From the NCBI GenBank assembly GCA_016875225.1, contig VGRW01000013.1, positions 1 to 63,236 of the forward strand: a stretch of DNA of 63,236 bases, given 5' to 3'. The notes under the pieces are model-generated. The model saw only the letters and a list, made by a program, of their open reading frames with translations, ran no database searches and was not told where the DNA came from. The position numbers were made by a program, and so were the translations under genes. The number at the start of each line of letters is the position of its first letter. Within the stretch, counting starts at the first letter, position 1. This document shows positions 19,346-27,901 of this stretch, in pieces. This DNA is from Deltaproteobacteria bacterium (lineage in GTDB: Bacteria; Myxococcota_A; UBA9160; SZUA-336).

Positions 19346-19957
19346 CTAGCTTCCTTTCGAGCCGAGGCGATTCGCGGCCGCGCGCGCGAGCCGGCGCAGC
19401 GACGCTTTTGATTCGCCCGCGCGGGCGCGGATCGCCAGCGTGTGAAGCACCGCCTGGGCGAGCTTCGCGGAGATCGCCGGCTCCGCGTCTTCGGCCTGCG
19501 CGAAGCGCCGCGCCAGCGCCGCGTCGAGGTCGCGCACGACCGCGAGCAGGTCGGCGCGAACCTCGGGGTGGACCAGCGCCGCGGCGGGCGCGGTGCAGAC
19601 CACCATGCAGCCGGCGGCGGGCTCGCGCGCACAGTACAGATCGAGCGCCGCGAGGTAGAAACGCTCGAGCGCGGCCGCGAGCTCGGGCTCGGCGAACGCC
19701 GCCGCCGCTCCGGCGCGCGCGCGCTCGGCGAAGCGCGCCAGCGCGAGGCGGTAGAGCGCCTGCTTGTCGCCGAACGCGTTGGCCAGGCTGGGGCGGCGCA
19801 TGCCCATCGCCGCCGCGAGGTCGTCCAGCGAGGTCGCGGCCAGCCCGCGCTCCCAGAACAGCTCGAGCGCGCGCTCGAGCGCCGCGTCCTCGTCGAAGAG
19901 GCGCGGCCGGCCCGGCGGCCGAGCTTTAGCTTTTGTGCGATGTCGTACAGAACCCAT
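19346..19957 (-). CDS. TetR/AcrR-family transcriptional regulator, divergent from GST
   Basis: This 203-residue regulator has a basic N-terminal arm with GRPRLFDEDAALERALELFW and the helix-turn-helix TSLDDLAAAMGMRRPSLANA followed by FGDKQALY. It is transcribed away from the glutathione-transferase gene across a 53-base gap. It probably represses that gene and itself through the repeated dyad at 19933-19994. One operator copy falls inside its own first codons. Confidence 0.87.
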   Translation of the reverse strand: MGSVRHRTKAKARPPGRPRLFDEDAALERALELFWERGLAATSLDDLAAAMGMRRPSLANAFGDKQALYRLALARFAERARAGAAAAFAEPELAAALERFYLAALDLYCAREPAAGCMVVCTAPAAALVHPEVRADLLAVVRDLDAALARRFAQAEDAEPAISAKLAQAVLHTLAIRARAGESKASLRRLARAAANRLGSKGS

Positions 19958-19994
19958 GGACTCTCCGCCGATATTGTGCGATACGGAACAAAAC
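19933..19994. promoter_or_regulatory. two TetR-type operator repeats between regulator and GST
   Basis: Two related 21-base sites lie at 19933-19953 and 19974-19994. Both begin TTGTGCGAT and end with ACA-purine-AAC, matching at 16 of 21 positions. The second, TTGTGCGATACGGAACAA, is an imperfect dyad of the form TTGTnCnnTAnnGnACAA. The first overlaps codons of the TetR gene and the second lies 16 bases before the GST start. Spacing and symmetry fit autoregulation by the divergent TetR protein. Confidence 0.55.
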
Positions 19995-20010
19995 TACCGG
20001 AGACCGAGCC

Positions 20011-20919
20011 ATGGCGCGAGTCGATCACCCGAAGAGCCGGCTTGTGGCGAAGCTGTCCGGCCTGCACCTGTTCCACTTCGAGGGCGCACCGTGTGCGCAA
20101 CGCGTGCGCTTCGCGCTGGCCGAGAAGGGCCTGGCGCGCGGCCGCGACGTGCCGTGGAGCTCGGATGCACCGGAGACGCTCGCGGCGAGGCCGGGAACCT
20201 GGACCAGCCGGCCGGTCTCGCTGATCCGGCGTGAGCACCTCTCGGACGCGTACGCCGCGATCCACCCCGACATGGTCGTGCCGGCGTTGGTGCACGACGG
20301 CGTGCTGCAGCTCGAGTCGATGGACATCGTGCGCTACGTGGACGACGCCTTCGCGGGCCCGAAGTTGATCCCGGCCGACCCTGCAGCGGCCGCGCACGCT
20401 GCGGAGCTGGTCGAGCGCGGCAAGACGCTGCACGTGTCGGTGCGCTACGTGTCGTTCCGCTGGGGTCTCGGCCGGCTCGGCAAGCTCGACGCGGGAGCGG
20501 AGGCGACGCTGCAGCGGCTCGAGCGCCAGGGCTCGCCCGAGCAGCTGGTGAGCTTCTACGCCCGCTACGACCGCGACCAGATCGACGAGGCGACCTTCCT
20601 CGCGCACCTGCGCGCGCTCGAAGCCGGCTATGCCGACGTCGAGAAACGCCTCGCGGACGGCAGGCCCTTCCTGGTGGGCGACGCGTTCTCGGTCGCCGAC
20701 ATCATCTGGTCGCTCACGGTCCTGCGGATTCGCGAGTGCGGCTACCCGTTCGACCGCTTCCCGGCACTCTCGCGCTGGTACGCGCGGATCGAGCGGCGTC
20801 CCGGATTCCAAGACGGCGTGATGGCGCGACACCGTACGCTGTCACGTGTGTTCAGGGCCAAGGCCGCGCTCGAGAACCTGCTCGGCCTGGGGCTGCGCGC
20901 GGCGAGCTCGAAGCCCTGA
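20011..20919 (+). CDS. glutathione S-transferase family protein
   Basis: A 302-residue GST starts at an ATG with CCGGAGA upstream. The N-terminal thioredoxin-like domain carries LFHFEGAPCAQRVRFALAEKGL (the CxxxRVR pattern) and the cis-proline/Ser segment VVPALVHDGVLQLESMDIVRYVDD. The C-terminal helical domain has the fold motif FLVGDAFSVADIIWSLTVLRI. It likely conjugates or reduces an electrophile with a low-molecular thiol. Control by the divergent TetR suggests induction by a xenobiotic or stress ligand. Confidence 0.82.
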   Translation: MARVDHPKSRLVAKLSGLHLFHFEGAPCAQRVRFALAEKGLARGRDVPWSSDAPETLAARPGTWTSRPVSLIRREHLSDAYAAIHPDMVVPALVHDGVLQLESMDIVRYVDDAFAGPKLIPADPAAAAHAAELVERGKTLHVSVRYVSFRWGLGRLGKLDAGAEATLQRLERQGSPEQLVSFYARYDRDQIDEATFLAHLRALEAGYADVEKRLADGRPFLVGDAFSVADIIWSLTVLRIRECGYPFDRFPALSRWYARIERRPGFQDGVMARHRTLSRVFRAKAALENLLGLGLRAASSKP

Positions 20920-21001
20920 GGGGCGTCACGCGTCGCATGCCGTCGAAAATCCTCGCCAGAAGCACTCGCGTCTGTCCTATCCTGCGGCCGGGAGGCACCT
21001 C

Positions 21002-21421
21002 GTGACCGAGCACGGCATGATCGCACCGGTCCTGGCCCTGGTGGCGTGGACGTTCGTGATGTGGTTCTGGATGTACGCGACGCGGATTCCCGCCATGCAG
21101 AGGGCGAAGATCGACGTCGGCGAGCTCTCGCGCACCGGCGCGAAACTCGAGCTGCCGCCCGAGGTCGCGCGCGTCGCCGACAACTACAACCACCTGCACG
21201 AGCAGCCCACGATCTTCTACGCGCTCGCCCTCGCCGCGCAGCTCGGCGGCGCGAACGACGTGCTGAACGTCGGCCTCGCCTGGGCCTACGTCGCCGCGCG
21301 CGTCGCGCACTCGCTGATTCAGGCCACGGGAAACGTGATCCCGATCCGCTTCTCGGTGTTCGCGCTCGCCTCGCTCGTTCTGCTCGCGCTTCTGGTGCGA
21401 ACCGCGCTCCAGCTCGCCTGA
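21002..21421 (+). CDS. MAPEG-family membrane protein
   Basis: This 139-residue integral membrane protein starts at a GTG with GGGAGG upstream. It has four helices (about 5-25, 68-85, 88-108 and 118-137) and the MAPEG-like loop ADNYNHLHEQPTIFYALALA with the polar NxxxE/Q pattern. Eukaryotic members are glutathione-dependent membrane enzymes. Bacterial relatives are poorly characterised. Its position after the cytosolic GST makes a shared detoxification role plausible. Confidence 0.78.
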   Translation: MTEHGMIAPVLALVAWTFVMWFWMYATRIPAMQRAKIDVGELSRTGAKLELPPEVARVADNYNHLHEQPTIFYALALAAQLGGANDVLNVGLAWAYVAARVAHSLIQATGNVIPIRFSVFALASLVLLALLVRTALQLA

Positions 21422-21444
21422 GGCCTCGTCGCGGGGCGTCCGTC

Positions 21445-22143
21445 TCAGGGATCGACGGGCACGAGATAGCCGCTGAGCGATACGTCGACGATGGCGTTCG
21501 CGTTCGCGTACACGCGTCTGTTGACCATGATCTGGACGACGACTTCCGAGCCCGGATCCGCGTAGAGGCGAACCTAGTCGCTCGCGACGTAGTGGACGGG
21601 AAGAGGCCCGATCGGCTGGTCGATGTTGCCGGTCGGCCAGAGCTGCACGCCCTGGAATTCGAACGGGATGCGGTAGTCCGCCGTAACGCCGGCCACCGTC
21701 GTCTGCACCATCAGGCCGCCCACGGGCTCGTGCCGCGCGATCGCATTCGACTTCTTGTGGGCCTCTTTCAGTTGAAGGTCTCTGGGAAACTCCCCGTGGC
21801 CCGAGACGAACTCGATGACCAATCGCATTCCGTCGGGCACGACGAAGGCTTTCGAGTCGTAGTAGGAGACATCGGAGGCCGGCGGGTTTGGGGCGGTGAG
21901 TCGCCAGCTCCACTGAAACGGATTCAGGTCGCCCTCGCGCCGCGTGACGGTCGGGCACGCGGGGTCGGCGCAAAGCTTGGTATCGGGCGGAATCAGGACC
22001 GGGACGGGATTCAGGGCGCTGTTCTCGACCGTCACCGGCTGCGCTTCGCGGACCTGCGCGAAGGCCGGGAGCGGCGCCGCGAGAGCGAAGACCAGGGCCG
22101 TGGCCGAAAGCGCTGCAGCGAATCCGATTCTGCGATCACTCAT
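21445..22143 (-). pseudogene. secreted protein interrupted by an in-frame TAG
   Basis: The frame begins with a signal peptide (MSDRRIGFAAALSATALVFALAAPLPAFA) and a beta-rich body, including FQWSWRLTAPNPPASDVSYY and FVVPDGMRLVIEFVSGHGEF. It reaches TAG at 21574-21576 after VHYVASD. Reading on in the same frame gives another 42 sensible residues, VRLYADPGSEVVVQIMVNRR and so on, ending at a TGA at 21445-21447. The tail has the same composition and strand pattern as the body, so the TAG looks like a nonsense mutation, a sequencing error or a read-through site. Total intact length would be about 232 residues. The family is not recognised. Confidence 0.6.
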
Positions 22144-22283
22144 CGTTCACCTCACCCTGCCGTCCGGGCAGCAACAATACTGTGTCGATCCTGCCACCGC
22201 GGGTGTCGCATCCCGGCCGAGATGGACGAGCTGCCGGCAAGCTGCCCTCGGGTGTTTGCTCCGATGGGATATAGTCGCGGGTG

Positions 22284-22628
22284 ATGGCCTGCTGCGCCTT
22301 CGCGCTCTTCATCCTCGGGCAGATCGCCGCGGGATTCGTGGCGCTGCGGCGCGCCGTGCCGTTCGGCCTGCTCGGCCGGCCCTCGCTCGAGCCGACGGTG
22401 AACGCGGCGACGGTCTGGCAGCTCGGCGCGCAACTCGACCCCGTTGCGCCGGGCGCGGGCGCCGCGCGCTGGCGCTCCGCGGGCCGTGCCGTGGCCGCCG
22501 CCGCGCTGCTCGAGCTCGCTCTGGTCGGCGCCGCAGCGGCCTGGGGACTGCACGGCGCGCACGCCTCGGCGCACGCCGCGGAGATGCTCGACACCGACAC
22601 GTTCTGGTGTGGAAGGATGCTCCCATGA
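22284..22628 (+). CDS. small membrane protein coupled to the linalool dehydratase-like gene
   Basis: A 114-residue protein starts at ATG 22284 (a GTG immediately before is also possible). Two hydrophobic helices span about 2-24 and 68-90, and the C-terminus contains HASAHAAEMLDTDTFWCGRM. The stop overlaps the start of the 637-residue gene downstream (ATGA), which implies a paired function. I do not recognise the family. Confidence 0.6.
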   Translation: MACCAFALFILGQIAAGFVALRRAVPFGLLGRPSLEPTVNAATVWQLGAQLDPVAPGAGAARWRSAGRAVAAAALLELALVGAAAAWGLHGAHASAHAAEMLDTDTFWCGRMLP

Positions 22629-24538
22629 CGACGATGGACCACGTCTTCCCGCGCAGTGTCGCAACGCAGGGCAAGGGCCCCGTCACCGCCGCGCGTCAGC
22701 GGCGCACCGCGCTGATCTACGCCGCGCTCTGCGCGCTCGGATTCCTGCCTGTCCTTGCGGGGGCGCCCGCGAGCTGGCAGGCGGCGGGGCTCGGCCTGTG
22801 GCTGCCGGGCGCGGGCTTCCTGGCCGTGGGCGGATTCGCCGTGTTGCTCTTCCCGCTCACCGTCGCGCTCTTCGGCGCGTCGCTGATCGCCTGGTTCTGG
22901 TCGGGAATGGTGCTGGCGCCGCTGATCGTCTGGCTGGGCGCGGCCGCGCTCGCGGGCGCAGCGGCGGACGAATCGATCTGGGCAGGCGCGACGTTCCTGG
23001 TGCCGGTGTTCTCGCTCGCGACGCTCTCGTACTTCCGCAGCCGCGGCACGCGCAGGCGCGCCGCGAAGCGCGAGAAGCAGCAGGCGCGCGCGGCGTTCGT
23101 GCCGGCGTCGTGGGCCGAGGTCCAGAAGCGCGCGGCGGCGCGCCCGAGCCCCGCGGCGCGCGAGCTCTCGGTCGATCAGATCGAATCCGTGCGCTACGCG
23201 CTCGATCGCGCGCTGCAGCCGGCCGACCGCTGGGACGGCTTCGACATCATCGACCAGTTCCAGCCGGCGGCGCTGCGCTACCAGCTCAACCATCTCGGCT
23301 TCGCGCTCGCGCTGTACCAGTGTCACTACGCGCCGAGCTTCGGCGGCCATCTGGGTCTGGCGCAGCGCAACCTGATCGAGCGCTACCTGCAGCGGAGGGT
23401 CTGGGGCTACTGGGTCTACGAGTCGTGCTGGGGCCACCTGAACTTCACGAATTTCGATCCGGTCGCGCGCGACAACATCATGCTCACCGGCTGGTTCGGC
23501 ATGCACGTCGGCCAGTACATGGTCTCGTCGGGCGATCGGCGCTACGGCGAGCCGGGCAGCCTGACGTTCCGCCTGAACGAGCGCACGGCGTACGTGCACG
23601 ACATCCACACGATCGCCGAATCGGTGGCGAAGGGCTTCGACCGCTCCGACTTCTGCCTGTTCCCGTGCGAGCCGAACTGGATCTACCCGATCTGCAACCA
23701 CTACGGCATGACCTGTCTGGCGGCGCACGACGCGGCCTTCGGCACCACCTACGTCTCCGACCACCTGCCGCGCTGGCAGGAGATGCTCGATCGCGAGTTC
23801 ACCGACGAGAGCGGCAGCTACATCGGCCTTCGCTCGCAGCACACCGGGATCGAGGCGCCCTTCCCCGCTGGCGAGGCGGGCTTCGCATGGTTTGCGAACT
23901 GCTTCGCGCCGGACCGCGCCCGGCGGCTCTGGGCGGTCGCGCGCGAAGAGCTCCGACCGGCGCTCGTGAACGATGCGAGCGGCGTCGCGCGGCTCGTGCT
24001 TCCCGGCCGCGGCCTCGACCCCGGCCACTACCGCTTCGGACACACCATGGACTACGCGACGATCCTGCTCTGCGCGCGCGAGTTCGGCGAGGACGAGATC
24101 GCGGAAGGCGCGCAGCGCGCGCTCGACCTGGAGTGCGGGCTTGCGACGAACGGCGGCGTGCGGCGCTACGCGCACAGCTCGAACCTGGCCAACGCGCTCG
24201 CGATCCAGGGGCGACTCGCGCGCACCGGCGACTTCCGCGCCTCGGTGGTCGAGGGCCCGCCCGCGTCGGTCCTCTCGGGCCCGCGGCTCGCCGACGCGCG
24301 CTACCCCGACGTGCTCGTCGCGAAGGCGTGGAGCGAAGGCGACGCGCTCGATCTCGTCCTGCACCCCGGAGCGAAGCCCGGCCGGCAGACGCTGGGCATC
24401 GAGCGCCTGCGTCCGCTGGCCCGCTACGCGGTGACCGGCGCGCGGGCGAGCGAGCTGGTCGCCGACGCGCGCGGCGGGGCCACGCTCGAGGTCGATCTCG
24501 ACGGACGCACGGAGCTGCGCGTCGCGCCGCGCGCCTGA
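22625..24538 (+). CDS. linalool dehydratase/isomerase-family membrane-anchored protein
   Basis: This 637-residue protein has four hydrophobic helices in residues 29-136, a basic linker, then a helical-barrel domain from about residue 180. The domain contains YQLNHLGFALALYQCHYAPS, then VYESCWGHLNFTNFDP and LTGWFGMHVGQYM. FPCEPNWIYPICNHYG follows, with cysteines at 348 and 357. Nine-residue spacing of two cysteines in this setting matches the catalytic Cys171/Cys180 pair of Castellaniella linalool dehydratase-isomerase, as I recall it. The hydrophobic N-terminal extension is unlike the secreted soluble LinD. A terpene-like alcohol substrate is possible but unproven. Confidence 0.72.
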   Translation: MTTMDHVFPRSVATQGKGPVTAARQRRTALIYAALCALGFLPVLAGAPASWQAAGLGLWLPGAGFLAVGGFAVLLFPLTVALFGASLIAWFWSGMVLAPLIVWLGAAALAGAAADESIWAGATFLVPVFSLATLSYFRSRGTRRRAAKREKQQARAAFVPASWAEVQKRAAARPSPAARELSVDQIESVRYALDRALQPADRWDGFDIIDQFQPAALRYQLNHLGFALALYQCHYAPSFGGHLGLAQRNLIERYLQRRVWGYWVYESCWGHLNFTNFDPVARDNIMLTGWFGMHVGQYMVSSGDRRYGEPGSLTFRLNERTAYVHDIHTIAESVAKGFDRSDFCLFPCEPNWIYPICNHYGMTCLAAHDAAFGTTYVSDHLPRWQEMLDREFTDESGSYIGLRSQHTGIEAPFPAGEAGFAWFANCFAPDRARRLWAVAREELRPALVNDASGVARLVLPGRGLDPGHYRFGHTMDYATILLCAREFGEDEIAEGAQRALDLECGLATNGGVRRYAHSSNLANALAIQGRLARTGDFRASVVEGPPASVLSGPRLADARYPDVLVAKAWSEGDALDLVLHPGAKPGRQTLGIERLRPLARYAVTGARASELVADARGGATLEVDLDGRTELRVAPRA

Positions 24539-24560
24539 ACCGCCGACACGCCCGCGCGCT

Positions 24561-24698
24561 ATGTTCCCGTTCGTGCGCGAGGCGAGTGCGTCGGAGCCGC
24601 GTCGGCCGCGGGTCGTGATCATCGGGGCGGGCTTCGGCGGCTTGCGCGCGGTGCGCCTGATCTCTGCCGACCAGGTGCGCGAGCGCGGCGAGGGGTGA
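24561..24698 (+). pseudogene. NDH-2-type flavoprotein, 5' remnant
   Basis: A 45-codon frame contains RPRVVIIGAGFGGLRAVRLI, the FAD-binding start of type II NADH dehydrogenases or related pyridine-nucleotide-disulphide oxidoreductases. It then ends at TGA shortly after. None of the remaining 350-400 residues of the family follows in any frame before the VOC gene. This is the stump of a deleted gene. Confidence 0.6.
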
Positions 24699-24772
24699 CG
24701 CCACCCGCCCGCGATGCGGTAGCATGAGCTCGCTGGTCGCCAGTTCAAACCCCGCAGAAGGAGAGTCTCGAA

Positions 24773-25156
24773 ATGTTCAGCCACATCATGATCGGCGCCA
24801 ACGACATCGCGGCGTCGAAGCGGTTCTACGACGCCGTGCTCGGAGCGCTCGGCATCGGCCCGGGCATGCAGGACGACAAGGGCCGCGTCTTCTACATCAC
24901 GCCGACGGGCATCTTCGCGATCACCAAGCCGATCGACGGTGGCAAGGCCACGGCGGCAAACGGCGCGACCATCGGGTTCGCGGCCGACTCACCCGAGAAG
25001 GCCAAGGCCTGGCACGCGGCCGGCGTGGCGAACGGCGGAACCAGCATCGAGGACCCGCCGGGCGTGCGCACCGGCGGAATGGGTTCGATGTTCCTGGCCT
25101 ACCTGCGCGATCCGGCCGGCAACAAGATCTGCGCGCTGCACCGCATGGCGCGCTGA
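24773..25156 (+). CDS. VOC/glyoxalase-bleomycin-resistance family protein
   Basis: The 127-residue protein is preceded by AAGGAG. It begins MFSHIMIGANDIAASKRFYD, the usual start of a single VOC module with His as first metal ligand. It closes with FLAYLRDPAGNKICALHRM, the second half of the paired beta-alpha-beta-beta-beta units. Members include lyases, dioxygenases and drug-binding proteins, and the substrate is not predictable. The TetR regulator 20 bases downstream is probably in the same transcript. Confidence 0.85.
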   Translation: MFSHIMIGANDIAASKRFYDAVLGALGIGPGMQDDKGRVFYITPTGIFAITKPIDGGKATAANGATIGFAADSPEKAKAWHAAGVANGGTSIEDPPGVRTGGMGSMFLAYLRDPAGNKICALHRMAR

Positions 25157-25176
25157 GCGGCGCGAGGCGAGCGGGG

Positions 25177-25782
25177 ATGGGCCGGACCAGCGACGCGCGC
25201 GAACGCCTGATCGAGGAAGCGAGCCGGCTCTTCCACCAGCGCAGCTACGAGGGCGTGGGCGTACAGGAGCTCTGCGACGCGGCCGAGATCAACAAGGGCA
25301 GCTTCTACCACTTCTTCAAGTCCAAGGACGAGCTCGCGGCGGCGGTGATCGACGCGTACTGGGTCGCGATCCGGGACGAGCTCCTGACGCCCGCCCTGGC
25401 CCGCGACCTGACGCCGCTCGCCCGCATCGAGCGCTTCTTCGACCAGCTGACGCGCGAGCAGCGCGCGGGTCGTCGGGACCTGGGTGCGACCCCCGGCTGC
25501 CCGCTCGCGAACCTGGCCGGCGAGCTCTGCAACCACGAGCCCAAGCTGCGCAGGAAGCTCGCGAAGATCTTCGACGGCATGCGCGATGCGCTCGAGGCGA
25601 CCCTGCGCGACGCGATCGCCGCCGGCGAGCTGCCGCGCGGCACCGACGCTGCGCGCGGTGCCGAGGCGCTGGTGGCGCTCGCCGAGGGGGCCTGTCTGCT
25701 GTCGGCCACGCACGACGACCCGGCCCTGGTCGGCCGTGTCGGGCGGATGGCGCTCGCGCTGATCGGCTCGCGAACCGACTGA
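25177..25782 (+). CDS. TetR/AcrR-family transcriptional regulator (third)
   Basis: The 201-residue protein starts MGRTSDARERLIEEASRLFH. Its helix-turn-helix, VGVQELCDAAEINKGSFYHF, is followed by FKSKDELAAAVIDAYW, and the C-terminal domain contains TPGCPLANLAGELCNHEPKL. The GCPLANL pattern is typical of a TetR subgroup with a conserved cysteine that often regulates detoxification genes. It follows the VOC gene by 20 bases and may control it. Confidence 0.87.
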   Translation: MGRTSDARERLIEEASRLFHQRSYEGVGVQELCDAAEINKGSFYHFFKSKDELAAAVIDAYWVAIRDELLTPALARDLTPLARIERFFDQLTREQRAGRRDLGATPGCPLANLAGELCNHEPKLRRKLAKIFDGMRDALEATLRDAIAAGELPRGTDAARGAEALVALAEGACLLSATHDDPALVGRVGRMALALIGSRTD

Positions 25783-25828
25783 AACCGACCGGTCAACTAT
25801 GGGCATCCCAGGGGCGAAGGAGAAGCCC

Positions 25829-26230
25829 ATGGAGTCCAAGTCGAGGTATCTCGGTTCCGCCGTCGCGGCCGCACTGCTGTGGTTCACCCCCGCCAACATG
25901 GCGCGCGCGGACGCCTGGGTCTACGAGGTGCTGACGCTCTGGCCGGAAGCGCCGCCCTACCAGGCGCAGGCCTACGTCGGCGCGCTCGGTCTGATTGCGC
26001 GGCGCCACGGCGGCTTGCGCGTCGACGGCGCGCTACAGCCTGCAGCGGTGGACGGCTCCGCGGGCGCGCGCGTGATCGGCCTGTGGCGGTTCAACGACGT
26101 CGACGGGCTCGATGCATTGCTCGCCGATCCAGCGTACCGCTCGCTCGGCGACCTGCAGGAGCGCACGTTCGATCCGGCGACGAGCCGCGATCTGGAGCGC
26201 GTTCGGGCGCTGTCGCGAGCCGCCGAGTGA
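25829..26230 (+). CDS. secreted small protein, dimeric alpha-beta barrel (DUF1330-like)
   Basis: The ATG with AAGGAG upstream gives 133 residues. A signal peptide (MESKSRYLGSAVAAALLWFT, about 27 residues) precedes a ferredoxin-like module with QAYVGALGLIARRHGGLRVD, RVIGLWRFNDVDGLDALLAD and PAYRSLGDLQERTF. The pattern of one moderate strand-helix unit and a substrate-like pocket resembles DUF1330/YCII-type proteins. The function is unknown, and export of such a fold is unusual. Confidence 0.6.
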   Translation: MESKSRYLGSAVAAALLWFTPANMARADAWVYEVLTLWPEAPPYQAQAYVGALGLIARRHGGLRVDGALQPAAVDGSAGARVIGLWRFNDVDGLDALLADPAYRSLGDLQERTFDPATSRDLERVRALSRAAE

Positions 26231-26330
26231 TCCGAGGGCTGCCGCGCGGCGGTGGAGCCGACACGGCACTTCCCGCCGCGGGCGGCTCGCGCCGCTCGCA
26301 AGGGACCCGGCGCTCCGATCGCAGGGGGCG

Positions 26331-26516
26331 CTAGCCCTCTCCGCCCAGATCGCGCAGGAGCTCGGCCTCTTCGAGGGAATACTCCTCGCCGCGGCGCGGG
26401 CGCGAGAAGGGTCGCTCCTTCTCGGGCACCAGCACCATCACATGCGCGCCCTCTTCCAGCGGCGCGCCTTCGACGACCACCTTCCCCGAGACCACCGTGC
26501 CTCGCAGGACGTGCAT
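26331..26516 (-). CDS. small antitoxin-like protein, no adjacent toxin
   Basis: This 61-residue protein has MHVLRGTVVSGKVVVEGAPL at the start, then a strand (EGAHVMVLVPEKERPF) and an acidic C-terminal helix (EEYSLEEAELLRDLGGEG). A beta-rich start with an acidic tail is a common plan for small antitoxins of RelE/ParE-type modules. No toxin gene lies next to it. It is divergent from the P450 gene across a 66-base gap. Confidence 0.5.
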   Translation of the reverse strand: MHVLRGTVVSGKVVVEGAPLEEGAHVMVLVPEKERPFSRPRRGEEYSLEEAELLRDLGGEG

Positions 26517-26582
26517 ACGGAAATCATACGCCCGGGCAGCGCATCCGTGGAGAGGATTCTCGAGCACGAAACGGAGATCCTC

Positions 26583-27836
26583 ATGGCCGCGACCTCCGAC
26601 CCGCAGGGCCTGACCCTCGACAGCCTCGACGTGATCTCGCCAGAGCACTACGAGCGGAACGGCTACCCGCACGCGGAGTGGGCGTACCTGCGCAAACACG
26701 CGCCGGTGTACTGGTTCGACCGAGGGAATTGCGACCCGTTCTGGGCCATCACCAAGCACGCCGACATCGTCGAGATCGGCAAGAACCCGGCGGATTTCAT
26801 CATCGCGCCGCGGCTTGCGGTCTTCACGCGAGACATGCCCGAGGACGTGGCGCCGCTCCGACACCTGCTCTCGATGGACCCGCCGGAGCACCGCGACTAC
26901 CGGGCCGTGACTGCGAAACAGTTCACTCCGCGCATGACGCAGCAGTGGGAGGCGAAGGTCCGGCGAATCACCCGCGAGGTGCTCGACGATGCCGCCGAGA
27001 AGGGAGACTGCGACTTCGTGCAGGACGTCGCGGCGCCGATCACGATCGCGGTGATCGCCGAGATGCTCGGCGTGCCCGGCGACGACTGGCGGCTGCTGTT
27101 CCGCTGGACCAACGAGACGATCGCGCCCGAGGACCCCGAGTTCCAGCGCGGCCGCACGACCGACGAGACGCTCCAGTCGGCGCGAACCGAGCTGTTCCAG
27201 TACTTCCACGCTCTCTCCGAGGAGCGCCGAAAGCGGCCGCGTCAGGACATCGTCTCCGTCGTGGGGGCGGCCCGCGTGAACGGTCAGCCGATGGGCACGT
27301 TCGAGCTGCTCTCCTACTACCTGCTGCTTGTGGTGGCGGGAAACGAGACCACGCGGAACGCGATGACCGGTGGCATGCTCGCCTTCGACGAGAACCCGGA
27401 TCAGTGGCGCGCGCTGGTCGCGAATGCCGCGCTTCTCGACCCCGCGGTCGAGGAGATCGTGCGCTGGGTGACGCCGGTGATCCAGTTCACGCGCCAGGCC
27501 ACCCGCGACTGCACGATTCGCGGCACGAAGATCGCGAAGGGCGACTCCGTCTGCCTGTTCTACCCGTCGGGAAATCGCGACGAGGAGATCTTCGCGGACC
27601 CGTTCCGGTTCCGGATCGACCGCTCGCCGAACGATCACGTCGGCTTCGGCCGCGGCGAGCACGTCTGCCTGGGCGCGCATCTGGCGCGGCTGGAGCTGCG
27701 CACGGTCTTCGAGCAGCTCCGCGAGCGGCTCGACTCGTTCGAGCGAACCGGCCCCGCGGAGCGCGTGCGCTCCTCGTTCGTCGGCGGCATCAAGCGCGCG
27801 CCGATCCGCTGGACGCTGCGAAACGCTGCGGACTGA
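26583..27836 (+). CDS. cytochrome P450
   Basis: The 417-residue bacterial P450 starts at an ATG with GGAG upstream. Diagnostic motifs are all present: LLSMDPPEHRDYRAVTAKQF (C-helix), the I-helix oxygen-binding LLVVAGNETTRNAM, the K-helix ExxR in VEEIVRW, and the haem loop GFGRGEHVCLGAHLARLEL with Cys362 as iron ligand. The sequence style resembles CYP124/125/142-type sterol or isoprenoid side-chain hydroxylases. No ferredoxin or reductase gene is adjacent. The flavin reductase at 29.9 kb is separated by a channel gene. Confidence 0.92.
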   Translation: MAATSDPQGLTLDSLDVISPEHYERNGYPHAEWAYLRKHAPVYWFDRGNCDPFWAITKHADIVEIGKNPADFIIAPRLAVFTRDMPEDVAPLRHLLSMDPPEHRDYRAVTAKQFTPRMTQQWEAKVRRITREVLDDAAEKGDCDFVQDVAAPITIAVIAEMLGVPGDDWRLLFRWTNETIAPEDPEFQRGRTTDETLQSARTELFQYFHALSEERRKRPRQDIVSVVGAARVNGQPMGTFELLSYYLLLVVAGNETTRNAMTGGMLAFDENPDQWRALVANAALLDPAVEEIVRWVTPVIQFTRQATRDCTIRGTKIAKGDSVCLFYPSGNRDEEIFADPFRFRIDRSPNDHVGFGRGEHVCLGAHLARLELRTVFEQLRERLDSFERTGPAERVRSSFVGGIKRAPIRWTLRNAAD

Positions 27837-27901
27837 GCGCGACGCCGCCTTTCGACTACCATGGCCCGCATTCCGGCCGATCGGAACGGGCGGGCCGTGC
27901 G

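Noticed and set aside
24696-24698. TGA after the NDH-2 fragment as a second selenocysteine codon
   Set aside because: The sequence after it does not continue an NDH-2 protein and no redox motif surrounds it.
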